Of a stretch of 64,000 nt of DNA, positions 54,176-63,172 are shown in pieces. The translations under genes and the position numbers were made by a program. How positions within the stretch are numbered: position 1 is the first letter of the stretch; each line of letters opens with the position of its first letter. The stretch is from assembly GCA_910588495.1 (NCBI GenBank), contig CAJUPU010000014.1, positions 5,017 through 69,016 on the forward strand. The letters run 5' to 3'. The DNA is from an uncultured Oscillospiraceae bacterium. Its GTDB lineage: Bacteria > Bacillota > Clostridia > Oscillospirales > Oscillospiraceae. The notes beneath the pieces were generated by a model that saw only the letters and a program-made list of their open reading frames with translations, searched no databases and was not told the origin of the DNA.

Positions 54176-55753
54176 TCAAGCTGCGCCGACTTTCGCATTA
54201 TTTTTGTCTTGGGCAGTTTGGGATTGCTCCCGCGCTCCCTCAAAATCAAACGCACCAATGAAGTTATAGACGATCTCAATTTCCCGGATTTTCACCCGCT
54301 TCTGCTGTTCGTCGGTCGTGTAGGTGTCGGACACCCTGATCTGTTCCACGAACTCACGCAGGATGGTGGCGTCAAGCTGGGTCATGTCCGTGTACTTCTT
54401 CACCACAGAAATGAACTTCCTGACGTTGGTTTTCTTCTGCTCCTGCTGTTTCACTTCCCGCCCCAGGGTTTCCACGACGGCCTTTAACTGTTCCTGCTCC
54501 TGTTCATAGTCACGGGACAGCTTGATAAACCGATCATCGGACAGCTTGCCGGAAATGTTGTCCTCGTAAATTCTCTTGAAGATCACATCCAGCTCCGCGA
54601 TGCGCTTTTCAGACTGTGCCAGCACAGCCTTTTTCTGTGCCAGCGCCTTGTCACGCTCCCGCAGGCTCCGTTCCGCCGCCCGCTGGATAAAGTCGTCCTC
54701 GTACTGCGTCACATAGGAGATTGCTTCCCGCAGGTTCCGCAGTACGATTTCTTCCAGCACTACACGGCGGATGGAGTGCGTCTTGCACAGGGTACGGTCT
54801 TTCCGATAGGTGGAGCAGATGTAATATTCCTGTTCCGGCTTGAAGTGGTTGGCCCGGCAAAGGTACATCTTACCGCCGCAATCGGCGCAGTACACAAGCC
54901 CGGAGAACATACCCATGTCCCCCATTTTGGTCGGGCGGCGTCTGGCCTGCCGGATGTTCTGTACGACCAGGAACACACTTTCCTCAATAATCGCCTCCTG
55001 GGTATTCTCGAAGATCACCCACTCGGACGGGTTATTCCAGACCTTTTTCTTGCTCTTGAACGACGGCTTGCAGGTCTTGAAATTGACCGTATGGCCCAGG
55101 TACTCGACACGCTCCAAAATGCGGGAAACCGTTTCGTTTGTCCACTTGCAGGGATTAGCCGTAGGAGCGTTGCAGACCGGCAAGCCCTTTTCGTGGGCGT
55201 AGGCCGTGGGGTTCAGGACGTTGTTCTGTTGCAGCCACTTGGCGATCTGCGTCGGCCCCAGGCCGTCCACGCACAGGGAGAAAATCTTTTGCACGATAGC
55301 CGCCGCTTCCTCGTCCACAATCCAGCGTTTCTTGTCCTCCGGGTCTTTCATGTACCCATAGGGCGGGATGGTGCAAAGGTGTTCGCCGGAGCGTCCCTTG
55401 GATTGCCAGGTCGCCTTGATCTTCTTGCTGGTGTCCTTGGCGAACATCTCATTAAATACGTTGCGGATTGCGGTGAACTCACTATCTCCCTTTATGCTGT
55501 CCACCCCGTCATTCACGGCGATGAAGTGAACACCATACTCCGGGAACACCATTTCGGTATACATCCCCACTTGGAGATAGTTGCGGCCCAGGCGGGACAT
55601 ATCCTTGACGACCACCCGCTTGATCTTGCCCGCCTTGATGTCGGCAAGCATCCGCTGAAAGCCAGGGCGGTTGAAATTTGTCCCGGAATACCCGTCGTCC
55701 TCGTCGTAGTGCCGGATGGCGGTGTAGCCGTGGTCGCGGCAATACTTCTCCAA
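54176..55753 (-). pseudogene. Large serine recombinase (TndX/Tn4451 type) lacking its N terminus
   Basis: A 525-codon open frame. It begins in the middle of the resolvase domain (ILEKYCRDHGYTAIRHYDED, VVVKDMSRLGRNYLQVG), continues through the recombinase domain (PYGYMKDPEDKKRW), a zinc ribbon (CADCGGKMYL then YYICSTYRKDRTLCKTH) and a C-terminal coiled coil. Upstream in frame the sequence reads QIASQKKIL and then meets TGA. The usual first 40-50 residues, with the catalytic Ser in a YxRxS segment, are absent, so the protein cannot be active. What replaces them is unrelated DNA with a hairpin. An extended start TTG at 55753 has no ribosome site. Confidence 0.88.
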
Positions 55754-55792
55754 AATCTTCTTTTGAGAAGCGATTTGTCAAGGATAAATTCA

Positions 55793-55831
55793 CCATTGAT
55801 AGCGATATTCTCGCTTTCAATGGCGCTTTTT
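55793..55831 (+). terminator. Terminator-like hairpin at the recombinase break point
   Basis: Arms CCATTGATAGCGA / TCGCTTTCAATGG (12 of 13 paired), loop TATTC, then CGCTTTTTG. No intact plus-strand gene precedes it, so it probably belongs to DNA that was joined to the recombinase fragment. Confidence 0.6.
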
Positions 55832-55887
55832 GCTTAAGTAGCTGTATATGAAATCCTAAAATTCTGAGGTTTTCGACAAAAGCCCTA

Positions 55888-55916
55888 TTGAACACAGGAA
55901 TGAGGCGTGTTATAAT
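55888..55916 (+). promoter_or_regulatory. Promoter of the type I restriction operon
   Basis: TTGAAC (55888-55893), 17 bp, TATAAT (55911-55916), 30 bases before the hsdR ATG. Confidence 0.82.
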
Positions 55917-55946
55917 TTGCTATATATCGTGAATGGGGGGCGTAGC

Positions 55947-58307
55947 ATGGATAAGAAAAGCCTTAATGAGCAAGAAATCCGGTCAATATTCATTCGCCCC
56001 GCTATCCGAAATGCAGGATGGACTGCTTCTCAAATCCGTGAGGAATATGTTATCACAAAGGGGCGCATTGTTGCTAGAGGCGGCACATCCAAGCGAGACG
56101 AGGGTAAAAGGGCTGATTATGTCCTATTTTTTAAGCCCCACATTCCGCTGGCAATTATTGAGGCGAAGGACAATAACCATAGTGTATCTGAGGGGATGCA
56201 GCAAGCTATGGAGTATGCTGGGCTCCTGATGATCCCCTTTGTTTTTTCATCCAATGGAGATGCTTTTTCATTCCATAACCGTATGATAACAGACGGCGAA
56301 AAAGAGCAGACGATAGCTTTGGATGAATTTCCTTCTCCCGAAGTCCTTTGGGAAATGTACAAAAATGGAACTGGCCTGACCACCGAGCAGGAAACTATTA
56401 TCAAAGAACCCTACTATGCAGACCGTGAGGATCGAACCCCTTATTATTACCAGCGCAATGCAATCAACCTCACTGTTGAAGCAGTGATGCGTGGTCAAAA
56501 TCGCATCCTTCTGGTTATGGCAACCGGAACTGGGAAAACTTTTACGGCATTTCAAATCATCTGGCGGTTGTGGAAAGCCGGTGTCAAGAAGCGTATCCTG
56601 TTCCTTGCTGACAGGAACGCTCTCATTGACCAGACCTACAGCAATGATTTTTCTCCCTTCAAAGATAAAATGACTATCGTTCGCAATCGGAAGGTTGATA
56701 AGTCATATGAAATTTTCCTTGCACTATATCAAGGATTGACCGGGGAAGGCGACAAGGAGATATTTAAGCAGTTCAGTCCATCCTTCTTCGACCTTGTTAT
56801 TGTTGACGAATGCCATCGTGGCAGTGCAAAGGCTGACAGTGCATGGAGGGAGGTTTTAGAATACTTCTCCAATGCAACACAAATTGGTATGACGGCTACA
56901 CCCAAGGAAACTAAGGATATTTCAAATATAGATTACTTTGGCAATCCAATCTATACCTATACGCTCCGGCAGGGAATTGAAGATGGCTTCTTAGCTCCCT
57001 ATCGTGTGATTCGAGTAGTGCTGGACAAGGATGCTGAGGGATGGCGGCCCTACGAAGGCCAAAAGGATCGCTATGGCAATGTCATAGAAGATCGAGAGTA
57101 CGGACAAACCGACTTTGACCGTGAGCTTGTACTGGAGCAACGAACCAAAGTTGTTGCAAGAGTCGTTTCTAACTACCTAAAAAAGCATAACCTGCGATTT
57201 GATAAGACCATATTCTTCTGTGTGGACAGAGAACACGCTGACCGAATGCGACAGGCTTTGGTAAATGAGAACCAGGATATGGTCAACCAAGATGAACGTT
57301 ACGTCATGCGCATTACCGGCGATGATGAAATCGGGAAAAAACATCTCGATGGGTTCCGAGATGTTGGAAGCAAGTACCCGGTTCTTGTAACCACCTCCAA
57401 GTTGCTTACCACCGGAGTGGATACAAAGATGGTCAAGTTCATTGTGTTGGACTCCAATATCAACAGCATGACAGAGTTCAAACAGATTATTGGACGCGGA
57501 ACACGGGTTATGGAAGACCTGGGTAAAATGTTCTTTACTATCTTCGATTTTCGTAATGACACGCGGCACTTTGCCGATCCAGACTTTGATGGCCCCTGCG
57601 AACAGGACGATGCGTTTACCCCAGATGAAAACGGCGATATTCCAGATGCCCCGGATGATCCCGTAGATAATTCGGAAGATGACTTGGATGAACAAAAAGG
57701 CGTGGATTCAAAGGGACCATGGGATGAGACACTGCCTGGCAGGAGGGTAAAGTATTATGTCCAGAATGTGGAGGTCACAGTTCTAAAGCAACGGGTACAA
57801 TATATTGGCAAGAACGGAAAACTCATCACAGAATCTCTGACCGACTATACACGCCGCAATGTTCGAGATCAGTATGCAACACTGGATGATTTTTTGAGCG
57901 CATGGTCTGCGGCTGACCGCAAACAGGCTATCTTGGATGAACTGGAAAAACAAGGTGTTTTGATTGAGGAATTGCAAGAGCAGATCGGTCAAGAATTTGA
58001 TCCCTTTGACCTCTTGTGTCATGTTGCTTTTGATATGCCTCCGCTGACAAGGCGGGAACGGGCAAATAACGTCAGGAAGCGTAATTACTTTGCCAAATAT
58101 GGAGAACAGGCCCAAGCGGTTCTGAACGCCCTTTTGGATAAATACGCTGATGCTGGTGTGTCCGATTTGGAGAACATGGACGTATTAAAGGTTGAGCCAA
58201 TTTCCAGCTTTGGCAACCCTGTGTACATTGTTAACCGTATTTTTAAGGGTAAAAAGGACTTTGAACAAGCGGTTCGGGAACTTGAGGCCGCTCTTTACGC
58301 TGCATAA
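55947..58307 (+). CDS. hsdR: Type I restriction endonuclease subunit R (EcoAI-like)
   Basis: A 786-residue motor/nuclease subunit. The PD-(D/E)xK nuclease is at the N terminus: GKRADYVLFF (Asp57) and LAIIEAKD (Glu72, Lys74). The SF2 translocase follows with Walker A MATGTGKT (191-198), DECH (287-290), MTATP, and IIGRGTRVMEDLGK as motif VI. A strongly acidic stretch (about 565-595, DENGDIPDAPDDPVDNSEDD) precedes the C-terminal domain that contacts the methylase. GGGGGGCG precedes the ATG. The gene is AT-richer than the host. First of four genes. Confidence 0.95.
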   Translation: MDKKSLNEQEIRSIFIRPAIRNAGWTASQIREEYVITKGRIVARGGTSKRDEGKRADYVLFFKPHIPLAIIEAKDNNHSVSEGMQQAMEYAGLLMIPFVFSSNGDAFSFHNRMITDGEKEQTIALDEFPSPEVLWEMYKNGTGLTTEQETIIKEPYYADREDRTPYYYQRNAINLTVEAVMRGQNRILLVMATGTGKTFTAFQIIWRLWKAGVKKRILFLADRNALIDQTYSNDFSPFKDKMTIVRNRKVDKSYEIFLALYQGLTGEGDKEIFKQFSPSFFDLVIVDECHRGSAKADSAWREVLEYFSNATQIGMTATPKETKDISNIDYFGNPIYTYTLRQGIEDGFLAPYRVIRVVLDKDAEGWRPYEGQKDRYGNVIEDREYGQTDFDRELVLEQRTKVVARVVSNYLKKHNLRFDKTIFFCVDREHADRMRQALVNENQDMVNQDERYVMRITGDDEIGKKHLDGFRDVGSKYPVLVTTSKLLTTGVDTKMVKFIVLDSNINSMTEFKQIIGRGTRVMEDLGKMFFTIFDFRNDTRHFADPDFDGPCEQDDAFTPDENGDIPDAPDDPVDNSEDDLDEQKGVDSKGPWDETLPGRRVKYYVQNVEVTVLKQRVQYIGKNGKLITESLTDYTRRNVRDQYATLDDFLSAWSAADRKQAILDELEKQGVLIEELQEQIGQEFDPFDLLCHVAFDMPPLTRRERANNVRKRNYFAKYGEQAQAVLNALLDKYADAGVSDLENMDVLKVEPISSFGNPVYIVNRIFKGKKDFEQAVRELEAALYAA

Positions 58308-58326
58308 ATAATAGGAGGACCTCGCT

Positions 58327-59775
58327 ATGGCAGTATCGGGAACAACAAAAGCACTAAAAGATATTATGCGGATTGATGCCGGAATCAACGGCGATGCACA
58401 GTATATTGAGCAGATTACATGGATGCTGTTTCTTAAAGCTTTTGATTTTAAGGAACAGGAATGGGAAAGCACAGAGAATGACTACTACGCCGTTGTTCCC
58501 GAACCGTACAGATGGCGAAACTGGGCAGACGATGCAGAGGGTATTACTGGCGATGCATTGTTAGCCCATATAGACGCTATGTTCAAGGGACTTCGCAAAC
58601 TGGATACTTCTGAAGATCCTAAAAAGCGCAAGTGGTTAATTCGGAGCATCATGGAAGGTGTCAACAACTTCATGAAGTCTGGTACTCTGCTCCGTCAGGT
58701 CATTAACAAGATCAATGATGATATTGACTTTTTTTCTATGCCCTCCGGACACCTGTTCAATGGCATCTACGAAAATATGCTCAAAGATTTGCAGAGTGCA
58801 GGAAAGGCTGGCGAATTTTATACTCCGCGCCCTGTGACACGGTTCATTGTCAAAATGGTCGCGCCAAAACTGGGGGAGTCCATATTGGACCCGGCCTGTG
58901 GGACTGGCGGATTTCTTACCAGTGTTATTGACAGTTACAAAGGCAGCATCCAGTCTGCGAAGGATTACCGTAAACTTCAGCAATCCATCCGGGGCATTGA
59001 GAAAAAGCCGTTTCCCTATCTTCTCTGCGTCACCAATCTGATTGCCCACGGTATTGACGTACCCGACATCCGGCACGATAACACGTTGCGAAAACCTACT
59101 GCGGAATATACGCTCAAAGACAAGGTCGAAGTCATCGTCACCAATCCCCCTTTCGGTGGAGCGGAGGAAAAAGCCATTTCCCAGTCCGTTCCGGCAGACT
59201 TACGTAACACAGAGACTGCTGATTTGTTTCTTGTCCATATTATGGCTCTTCTAAATGATGGTGGACGCTGCGGCATGGTTCTCCCGGACGGTTTCCTGTT
59301 TGGTGGAGGTGTCAAATCCGCTATCAAGCAGAAACTGTTGGCGGACTGCAATCTGCATACCATAGTCCGTTTGCCTAAAGACGTATTTGCCCCATACACC
59401 AACATCAACACCAATCTTCTGTTTTTCAAGAAAGGAATGCCAACCAAAGGCGTGTGGTTCTACCGTTTGGAAATGCCAGAGGGATACAAACATTTTTCCA
59501 AGACGCGACCCATGCTGGACGATCACTTCGCCCCTGTAGAGGCATGGTGGACAAACAGGACTGAAAGCGCGGTATCTCAGTACGTTCCGATTGAAGATAT
59601 TATAGCCGCCGACTACAACTTGGATTTCTGCGGGTTTCCCCATGAAACACAGGAGATTTTACCACCGGACGAGTTTATCGCCAACTATTTGCAGGAGAAA
59701 GCGGTTATATCCGCGCACATTGAGTCGATCTTGGGCCGTATTGCAGACGCCATGAAGCAGGAGGATATGGGATGA
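58327..59775 (+). CDS. hsdM: Type I DNA methyltransferase subunit M
   Basis: A 482-residue N6-adenine methyltransferase. The N-terminal HsdM helical domain is present (YIEQITWMLFLKAFDFKE). SAM-binding motif I is DPACGTGGF (188-196) and catalytic motif IV is NPPF (273-276), preceded by AGEFYTPRPVTRFIVKM, a family hallmark. AGGAGG lies nine bases before the ATG. Overlaps hsdS by four bases. Confidence 0.97.
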   Translation: MAVSGTTKALKDIMRIDAGINGDAQYIEQITWMLFLKAFDFKEQEWESTENDYYAVVPEPYRWRNWADDAEGITGDALLAHIDAMFKGLRKLDTSEDPKKRKWLIRSIMEGVNNFMKSGTLLRQVINKINDDIDFFSMPSGHLFNGIYENMLKDLQSAGKAGEFYTPRPVTRFIVKMVAPKLGESILDPACGTGGFLTSVIDSYKGSIQSAKDYRKLQQSIRGIEKKPFPYLLCVTNLIAHGIDVPDIRHDNTLRKPTAEYTLKDKVEVIVTNPPFGGAEEKAISQSVPADLRNTETADLFLVHIMALLNDGGRCGMVLPDGFLFGGGVKSAIKQKLLADCNLHTIVRLPKDVFAPYTNINTNLLFFKKGMPTKGVWFYRLEMPEGYKHFSKTRPMLDDHFAPVEAWWTNRTESAVSQYVPIEDIIAADYNLDFCGFPHETQEILPPDEFIANYLQEKAVISAHIESILGRIADAMKQEDMG

Positions 59776-61442
59776 AAGCCGCAGAACTTCGCCAGTCTAT
59801 CCTACAGGCGGCAGTACAAGGAAAGTTAGTGCCACAAAATTTACAGGACAAACCGGCTTGCGAGTTGTTTGAAAGAATTCAGAATGAAAAAGCTCATCTG
59901 ATTAAAGAGGGAAAGATTAAAAAAGCCCCTCCCTTGCCAGAGATTGCAGCGAATGAGATGCCGTTCGAAATTCCAGAGAACTGGTGCTGGGTGCGATTGG
60001 GTCAATTAACAGAACTTATTACAAGTGGCTCAAGAGACTGGGCAAAATATTATACATCCACAGGCGATATTTTTCTTCGTATGGGAAACTTATCCAGAAA
60101 CAGATTTGACCTGCGACTTGATAAAATACAATATGTAAAACTACCCAAAAATATTGAAGGTATGCGGACTTCAGTACAAGCTGGAGATTTACTATTTTCA
60201 ATTACTGGGGAAATTGGTACACTTGGCTTGATTCCTGATAATTTCGGAACCGCTTATATTAATCAGCACACAGCAATTATCCGCTTTATGACAAGTGAGA
60301 AAAGTAAATTTTACCCTTATGTGCTTTTGTCTGACTACGCTCAAAAATTTTATAACGGAAACCAGCATGGAATCAAGAATAGTTTTCGATTAGACACAAT
60401 CGCATTATTACCCGTCCCTCTTCCGCCACTTGGAGAACAACACCGTATTGTTTCCAAAATAGATGAATTGTTTGCTCTCTGTGACAAGTTGGAAATCGCA
60501 GAAAAGAGGCTAACTGCCCTTGAGGAACACTTCACTGAGTATCTACCTAAAGCAATTTTGCAAGCGGCAGTACAAGGCAAGCTGGTGGCACAAAATTCCC
60601 ATGACGAACCTGCATCTGAATTGCTAAAACGTATCCACCGGGAAAAAGCCCAGCTTATTAAAGAGGGCAAAATCAAGAGGGAGAAACCGCTGCCTCCTAT
60701 CTCGGAAGATGAAATTCCCTACGATTTGCCGGAGGGATGGGAGTGGTGTAGACTCCGTGATATCGGGCAAATAATCGGTGGGGCAACACCAGACTCACAT
60801 GAGAGCAGCTACTATACAAAACCCGGACAAGGTATCTCCTGGCTTACTCCTGCTGACATGACAAAGTATACCCAAAACAATTATATCAGTCATGGGGCAA
60901 AAGATATAACACAAGCTGGATACAATTCTTGCTCAACCATGCTTATGCCACCTGGCAGTATTATTTTTTCAAGTAGAGCGCCTATTGGACACATTGCTTT
61001 TTCCAGTAAAGAAGTTTGCACAAATCAAGGTTTTAAGTCGGTCGTACCCTATATGACAGCTGTTACTCCCTGGATTTTCTATGCGCTCAAAAGTAAAGTG
61101 GATGACATTCAAAGCAGAGCATCAGGAACAACATTTAAAGAAGTTTCGGGGAAGTTTATGGAATCCGAAACCATCCCTCTCCCTCCCCTTGTCGAACAAC
61201 AACGTATTGTTACTAAGGTTGAAGAATTGCTTGCTCTTTGCAACGAAATGAAAGCCTCCTACACCGAACCGGTAGAGTTCGATGAGGTTGCTGAGATTAT
61301 CCCGTTTTCAACCTCAGTAGCTAGTGAGCATACGGAAGAACTAGAAGAACCGTTGTTGTTGGCCGCTCGTGGTGATGCGGAAAATCTGTCTTCGGAAGCA
61401 TTGAGAGCCATTGACGATCTGTTTGCGGAGGACGAGGAATGA
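59772..61442 (+). CDS. hsdS: Type I specificity subunit S
   Basis: A 556-residue DNA-recognition subunit with two target-recognition domains. Each is introduced by the same conserved block: AAVQGKLVPQN ... IKKAPPLPEI ... PENWCWVRLGQL, and AAVQGKLVAQN ... IKREKPLPPI ... PEGWEWCRLRDI. Central and C-terminal coiled-coil spacers follow each (LPPLGEQHRIVSKIDELFAL, LPPLVEQQRIVTKVEELLAL). The two TRDs differ, so the site should be bipartite and asymmetric. The C-terminal 60 residues are an unusual acidic tail. Overlaps hsdM and the protease gene by four bases each. Confidence 0.95.
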   Translation: MKAAELRQSILQAAVQGKLVPQNLQDKPACELFERIQNEKAHLIKEGKIKKAPPLPEIAANEMPFEIPENWCWVRLGQLTELITSGSRDWAKYYTSTGDIFLRMGNLSRNRFDLRLDKIQYVKLPKNIEGMRTSVQAGDLLFSITGEIGTLGLIPDNFGTAYINQHTAIIRFMTSEKSKFYPYVLLSDYAQKFYNGNQHGIKNSFRLDTIALLPVPLPPLGEQHRIVSKIDELFALCDKLEIAEKRLTALEEHFTEYLPKAILQAAVQGKLVAQNSHDEPASELLKRIHREKAQLIKEGKIKREKPLPPISEDEIPYDLPEGWEWCRLRDIGQIIGGATPDSHESSYYTKPGQGISWLTPADMTKYTQNNYISHGAKDITQAGYNSCSTMLMPPGSIIFSSRAPIGHIAFSSKEVCTNQGFKSVVPYMTAVTPWIFYALKSKVDDIQSRASGTTFKEVSGKFMESETIPLPPLVEQQRIVTKVEELLALCNEMKASYTEPVEFDEVAEIIPFSTSVASEHTEELEEPLLLAARGDAENLSSEALRAIDDLFAEDEE

Positions 61443-62218
61443 GCTTTGATTGTGCTCCAGAAGCCAAGGCCAAATGGGTATTGGAAACAATGAGTATTCT
61501 TGATACCCCTGCTTTCCACCTGGATGAAATAGCGGCATCACAGAAGATCAAAATCGGGCGATGTCCACTGACTAACGATAAGGATTTCAGCGGCGCTTTA
61601 CTGTTTCGGGGCGACAAACGGGCAATCCTGCTGAACACAGCTATCTCCAATGCAGGACGGCAGAATTTTACCTTTGCTCATGAGTTAGGCCACTACTTTT
61701 TGCAGCACAAACCCGATTTTCAGCAACGCGGCGAAATGGGATTTCGCTGTTCCCCAAAAGATATGAAGGATACCCATAGGCCACAGGAAATTGCTGCAAA
61801 TCGCTTTGCGACGGAATTGCTGATGCCTGCCACTCAGTTCCGCCCAATGATGAGTGGTGCGCCGCTGGACTATACCTTAATCAATTCCCTCGCCAGGAAC
61901 TTTGTTGTGTCCAAGCACGCCTGTGGTAGCCGTATTTTGGAATTTACCAGAGAAGCGTGTATCATCATCCATACAAGAGGCTTTGAGATAACGAATAAAG
62001 GAGCGTCATCCGCTGCCAGAGGGCGGATTATGTCAATGATGCAGATTCCGCCAGGGACAGCGGCATACAAAGCAATCCAGAAAAAGCAGAGCCAGCTTGA
62101 CTTTTCTGAGGCTGATCCAACGAAATGGCTGGTTCGGAGCAATCCGGGAATTCAGTTGTATGAGTGTACCAGAGGAAGTTGGGGGGACGATGTTGCCACA
62201 ACTATCTTGAAATGGTGA
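61439..62218 (+). CDS. ImmA/IrrE-family zinc metallopeptidase in the restriction operon
   Basis: A 259-residue protein with the zinc motif HELGHYF (His81, Glu82, His85), then QEIANRFATELLMP-type segment (QEIAANRFATELLMP), both ImmA/IrrE signatures. Such proteases usually cleave or displace a paired Xre repressor; an Xre gene lies 680 bases downstream. Its start overlaps the hsdS stop as ATGA, so it is translated with the restriction genes. It has a C-terminal extension of about 100 residues. The partner is unproven. Confidence 0.88.
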   Translation: MSFDCAPEAKAKWVLETMSILDTPAFHLDEIAASQKIKIGRCPLTNDKDFSGALLFRGDKRAILLNTAISNAGRQNFTFAHELGHYFLQHKPDFQQRGEMGFRCSPKDMKDTHRPQEIAANRFATELLMPATQFRPMMSGAPLDYTLINSLARNFVVSKHACGSRILEFTREACIIIHTRGFEITNKGASSAARGRIMSMMQIPPGTAAYKAIQKKQSQLDFSEADPTKWLVRSNPGIQLYECTRGSWGDDVATTILKW

Positions 62219-62293
62219 ATACGTGAACATTGTCGGACTGGGGCACAATTCAAAAGAGTCTTTGATGTTGCGTGGGCAAAAGAAACAATAAAC

Positions 62294-62758
62294 TCAATAC
62301 ATTGATTGCTGTCTCGGTAGAATTGTTATGGAAATTTTACCTTGCTTTTCACATTTTTGGGCATACTCCACCAACTCTCGCGCATTGCTGGCTGGATGCC
62401 ATGCGTAGGCAATCAGGTAATCGCTGTGCTCCACCATATACCGATTGGCCCGGACGATAGCGGCCCGTTTCGGAACAGTCTCCATCCCCAGCGGGTAGAA
62501 CGTACCGTCGAAGCCGGGCGGTGTTGGAGTAGGGCGGTCATAGGGATGATAGGGCAGCAACAAAGTAAGCGTCACCTCCGGGTGGCGCTTCTTTGCTGCT
62601 TTGACGCATTTTGCCGCCAGTGCATCGAATCGGCCATATCTGCCTACGACGAACTCAGTCACATCGTATTCGGTGATGTGGCGTTCAACCACAGCAGATA
62701 GTTCGTCTAATAGAGTGTCCGGTGCCTCACGGTGTCCAATAAAGAAACAGGTTGGCAT
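62294..62758 (-). CDS. SLOG/DUF1273-like protein
   Basis: A 154-residue Rossmann-like protein. CFFIGHREAP at the N terminus, FVVGRYGRFDALAA, LTLLLPYHPYDRP and SDYLIAYAWHPASNARELVE resemble the DUF1273/YpsA branch of the SLOG superfamily, proposed to bind nucleotides or their derivatives in defence and stress. GGGAGGGATACT precedes ATG 62758. It is transcribed divergently from the Xre gene across a shared operator. Confidence 0.75.
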   Translation of the reverse strand: MPTCFFIGHREAPDTLLDELSAVVERHITEYDVTEFVVGRYGRFDALAAKCVKAAKKRHPEVTLTLLLPYHPYDRPTPTPPGFDGTFYPLGMETVPKRAAIVRANRYMVEHSDYLIAYAWHPASNARELVEYAQKCEKQGKISITILPRQQSMY

Positions 62759-62778
62759 AGTATCCCTCCCAAAACATA

Positions 62779-62803
62779 TGCGATATATCGCAAACCTATT
62801 ATA
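62779..62803 (-). promoter_or_regulatory. Promoter and palindromic operator between SLOG-like and Xre genes
   Basis: Minus-strand -10 TATAAT at 62798-62803, with the perfect palindrome TGCGATATATCGCA at 62779-62792 just downstream. A half-matching GATAAATCGCAAA lies at 62837-62849 next to the Xre gene. Repressor binding here would block the promoter. Confidence 0.7.
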
Positions 62804-62893
62804 GCACGAATTTTGCGTTTGGGATATATCCTGCACGATAAATCGCAAAATTGGCTAAAATAACGGTACTACTATGGAAGGAGTGGTGCCGCA

Positions 62894-63136
62894 ATGAATG
62901 CCAAGACAGCGGTTGCGCGTCGTATCCAGGCACTTTGCCTGGAACGGAATATTGCAATCAATGCCCTTGCCAACCAATGCGGTGTTGCGCCCTCCACGAT
63001 TTACAGTATGTTGAACACCAAAAGCAAGAATCCGGGAATCGTTTCCATTCAAAAAATTTGTGACGGTCTTGAAATCAGTATCCGCGAATTTTTCGATGAT
63101 CCACTGTTTGAAAATCTTGATCCTGAGATAAAGTAG
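62894..63136 (+). CDS. Xre-family transcriptional regulator
   Basis: An 80-residue protein that is essentially one Cro/C1 helix-turn-helix: RRIQALCLERNIAINALANQ, then GVAPSTIYSMLNTKSKNPGI and SIQKICDGLEISIREFFDD. GGAAGGAGTGG precedes the ATG. It probably binds the palindromes upstream and controls itself and the divergent SLOG-like gene; it could also be the target of the ImmA-like protease (inference). Confidence 0.9.
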   Translation: MNAKTAVARRIQALCLERNIAINALANQCGVAPSTIYSMLNTKSKNPGIVSIQKICDGLEISIREFFDDPLFENLDPEIK

Positions 63137-63138
63137 CG

Positions 63139-63172
63139 GGCCAGGAGCATCACCGCTCCTGGCCGCGCTCTT
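63139..63172 (+). terminator. Terminator of the Xre gene
   Basis: Perfect stem GGCCAGGAGC / GCTCCTGGCC, loop ATCACC, then GCGCTCTTTT. It overlaps the 3' end of the convergent relaxase gene. Confidence 0.8.
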
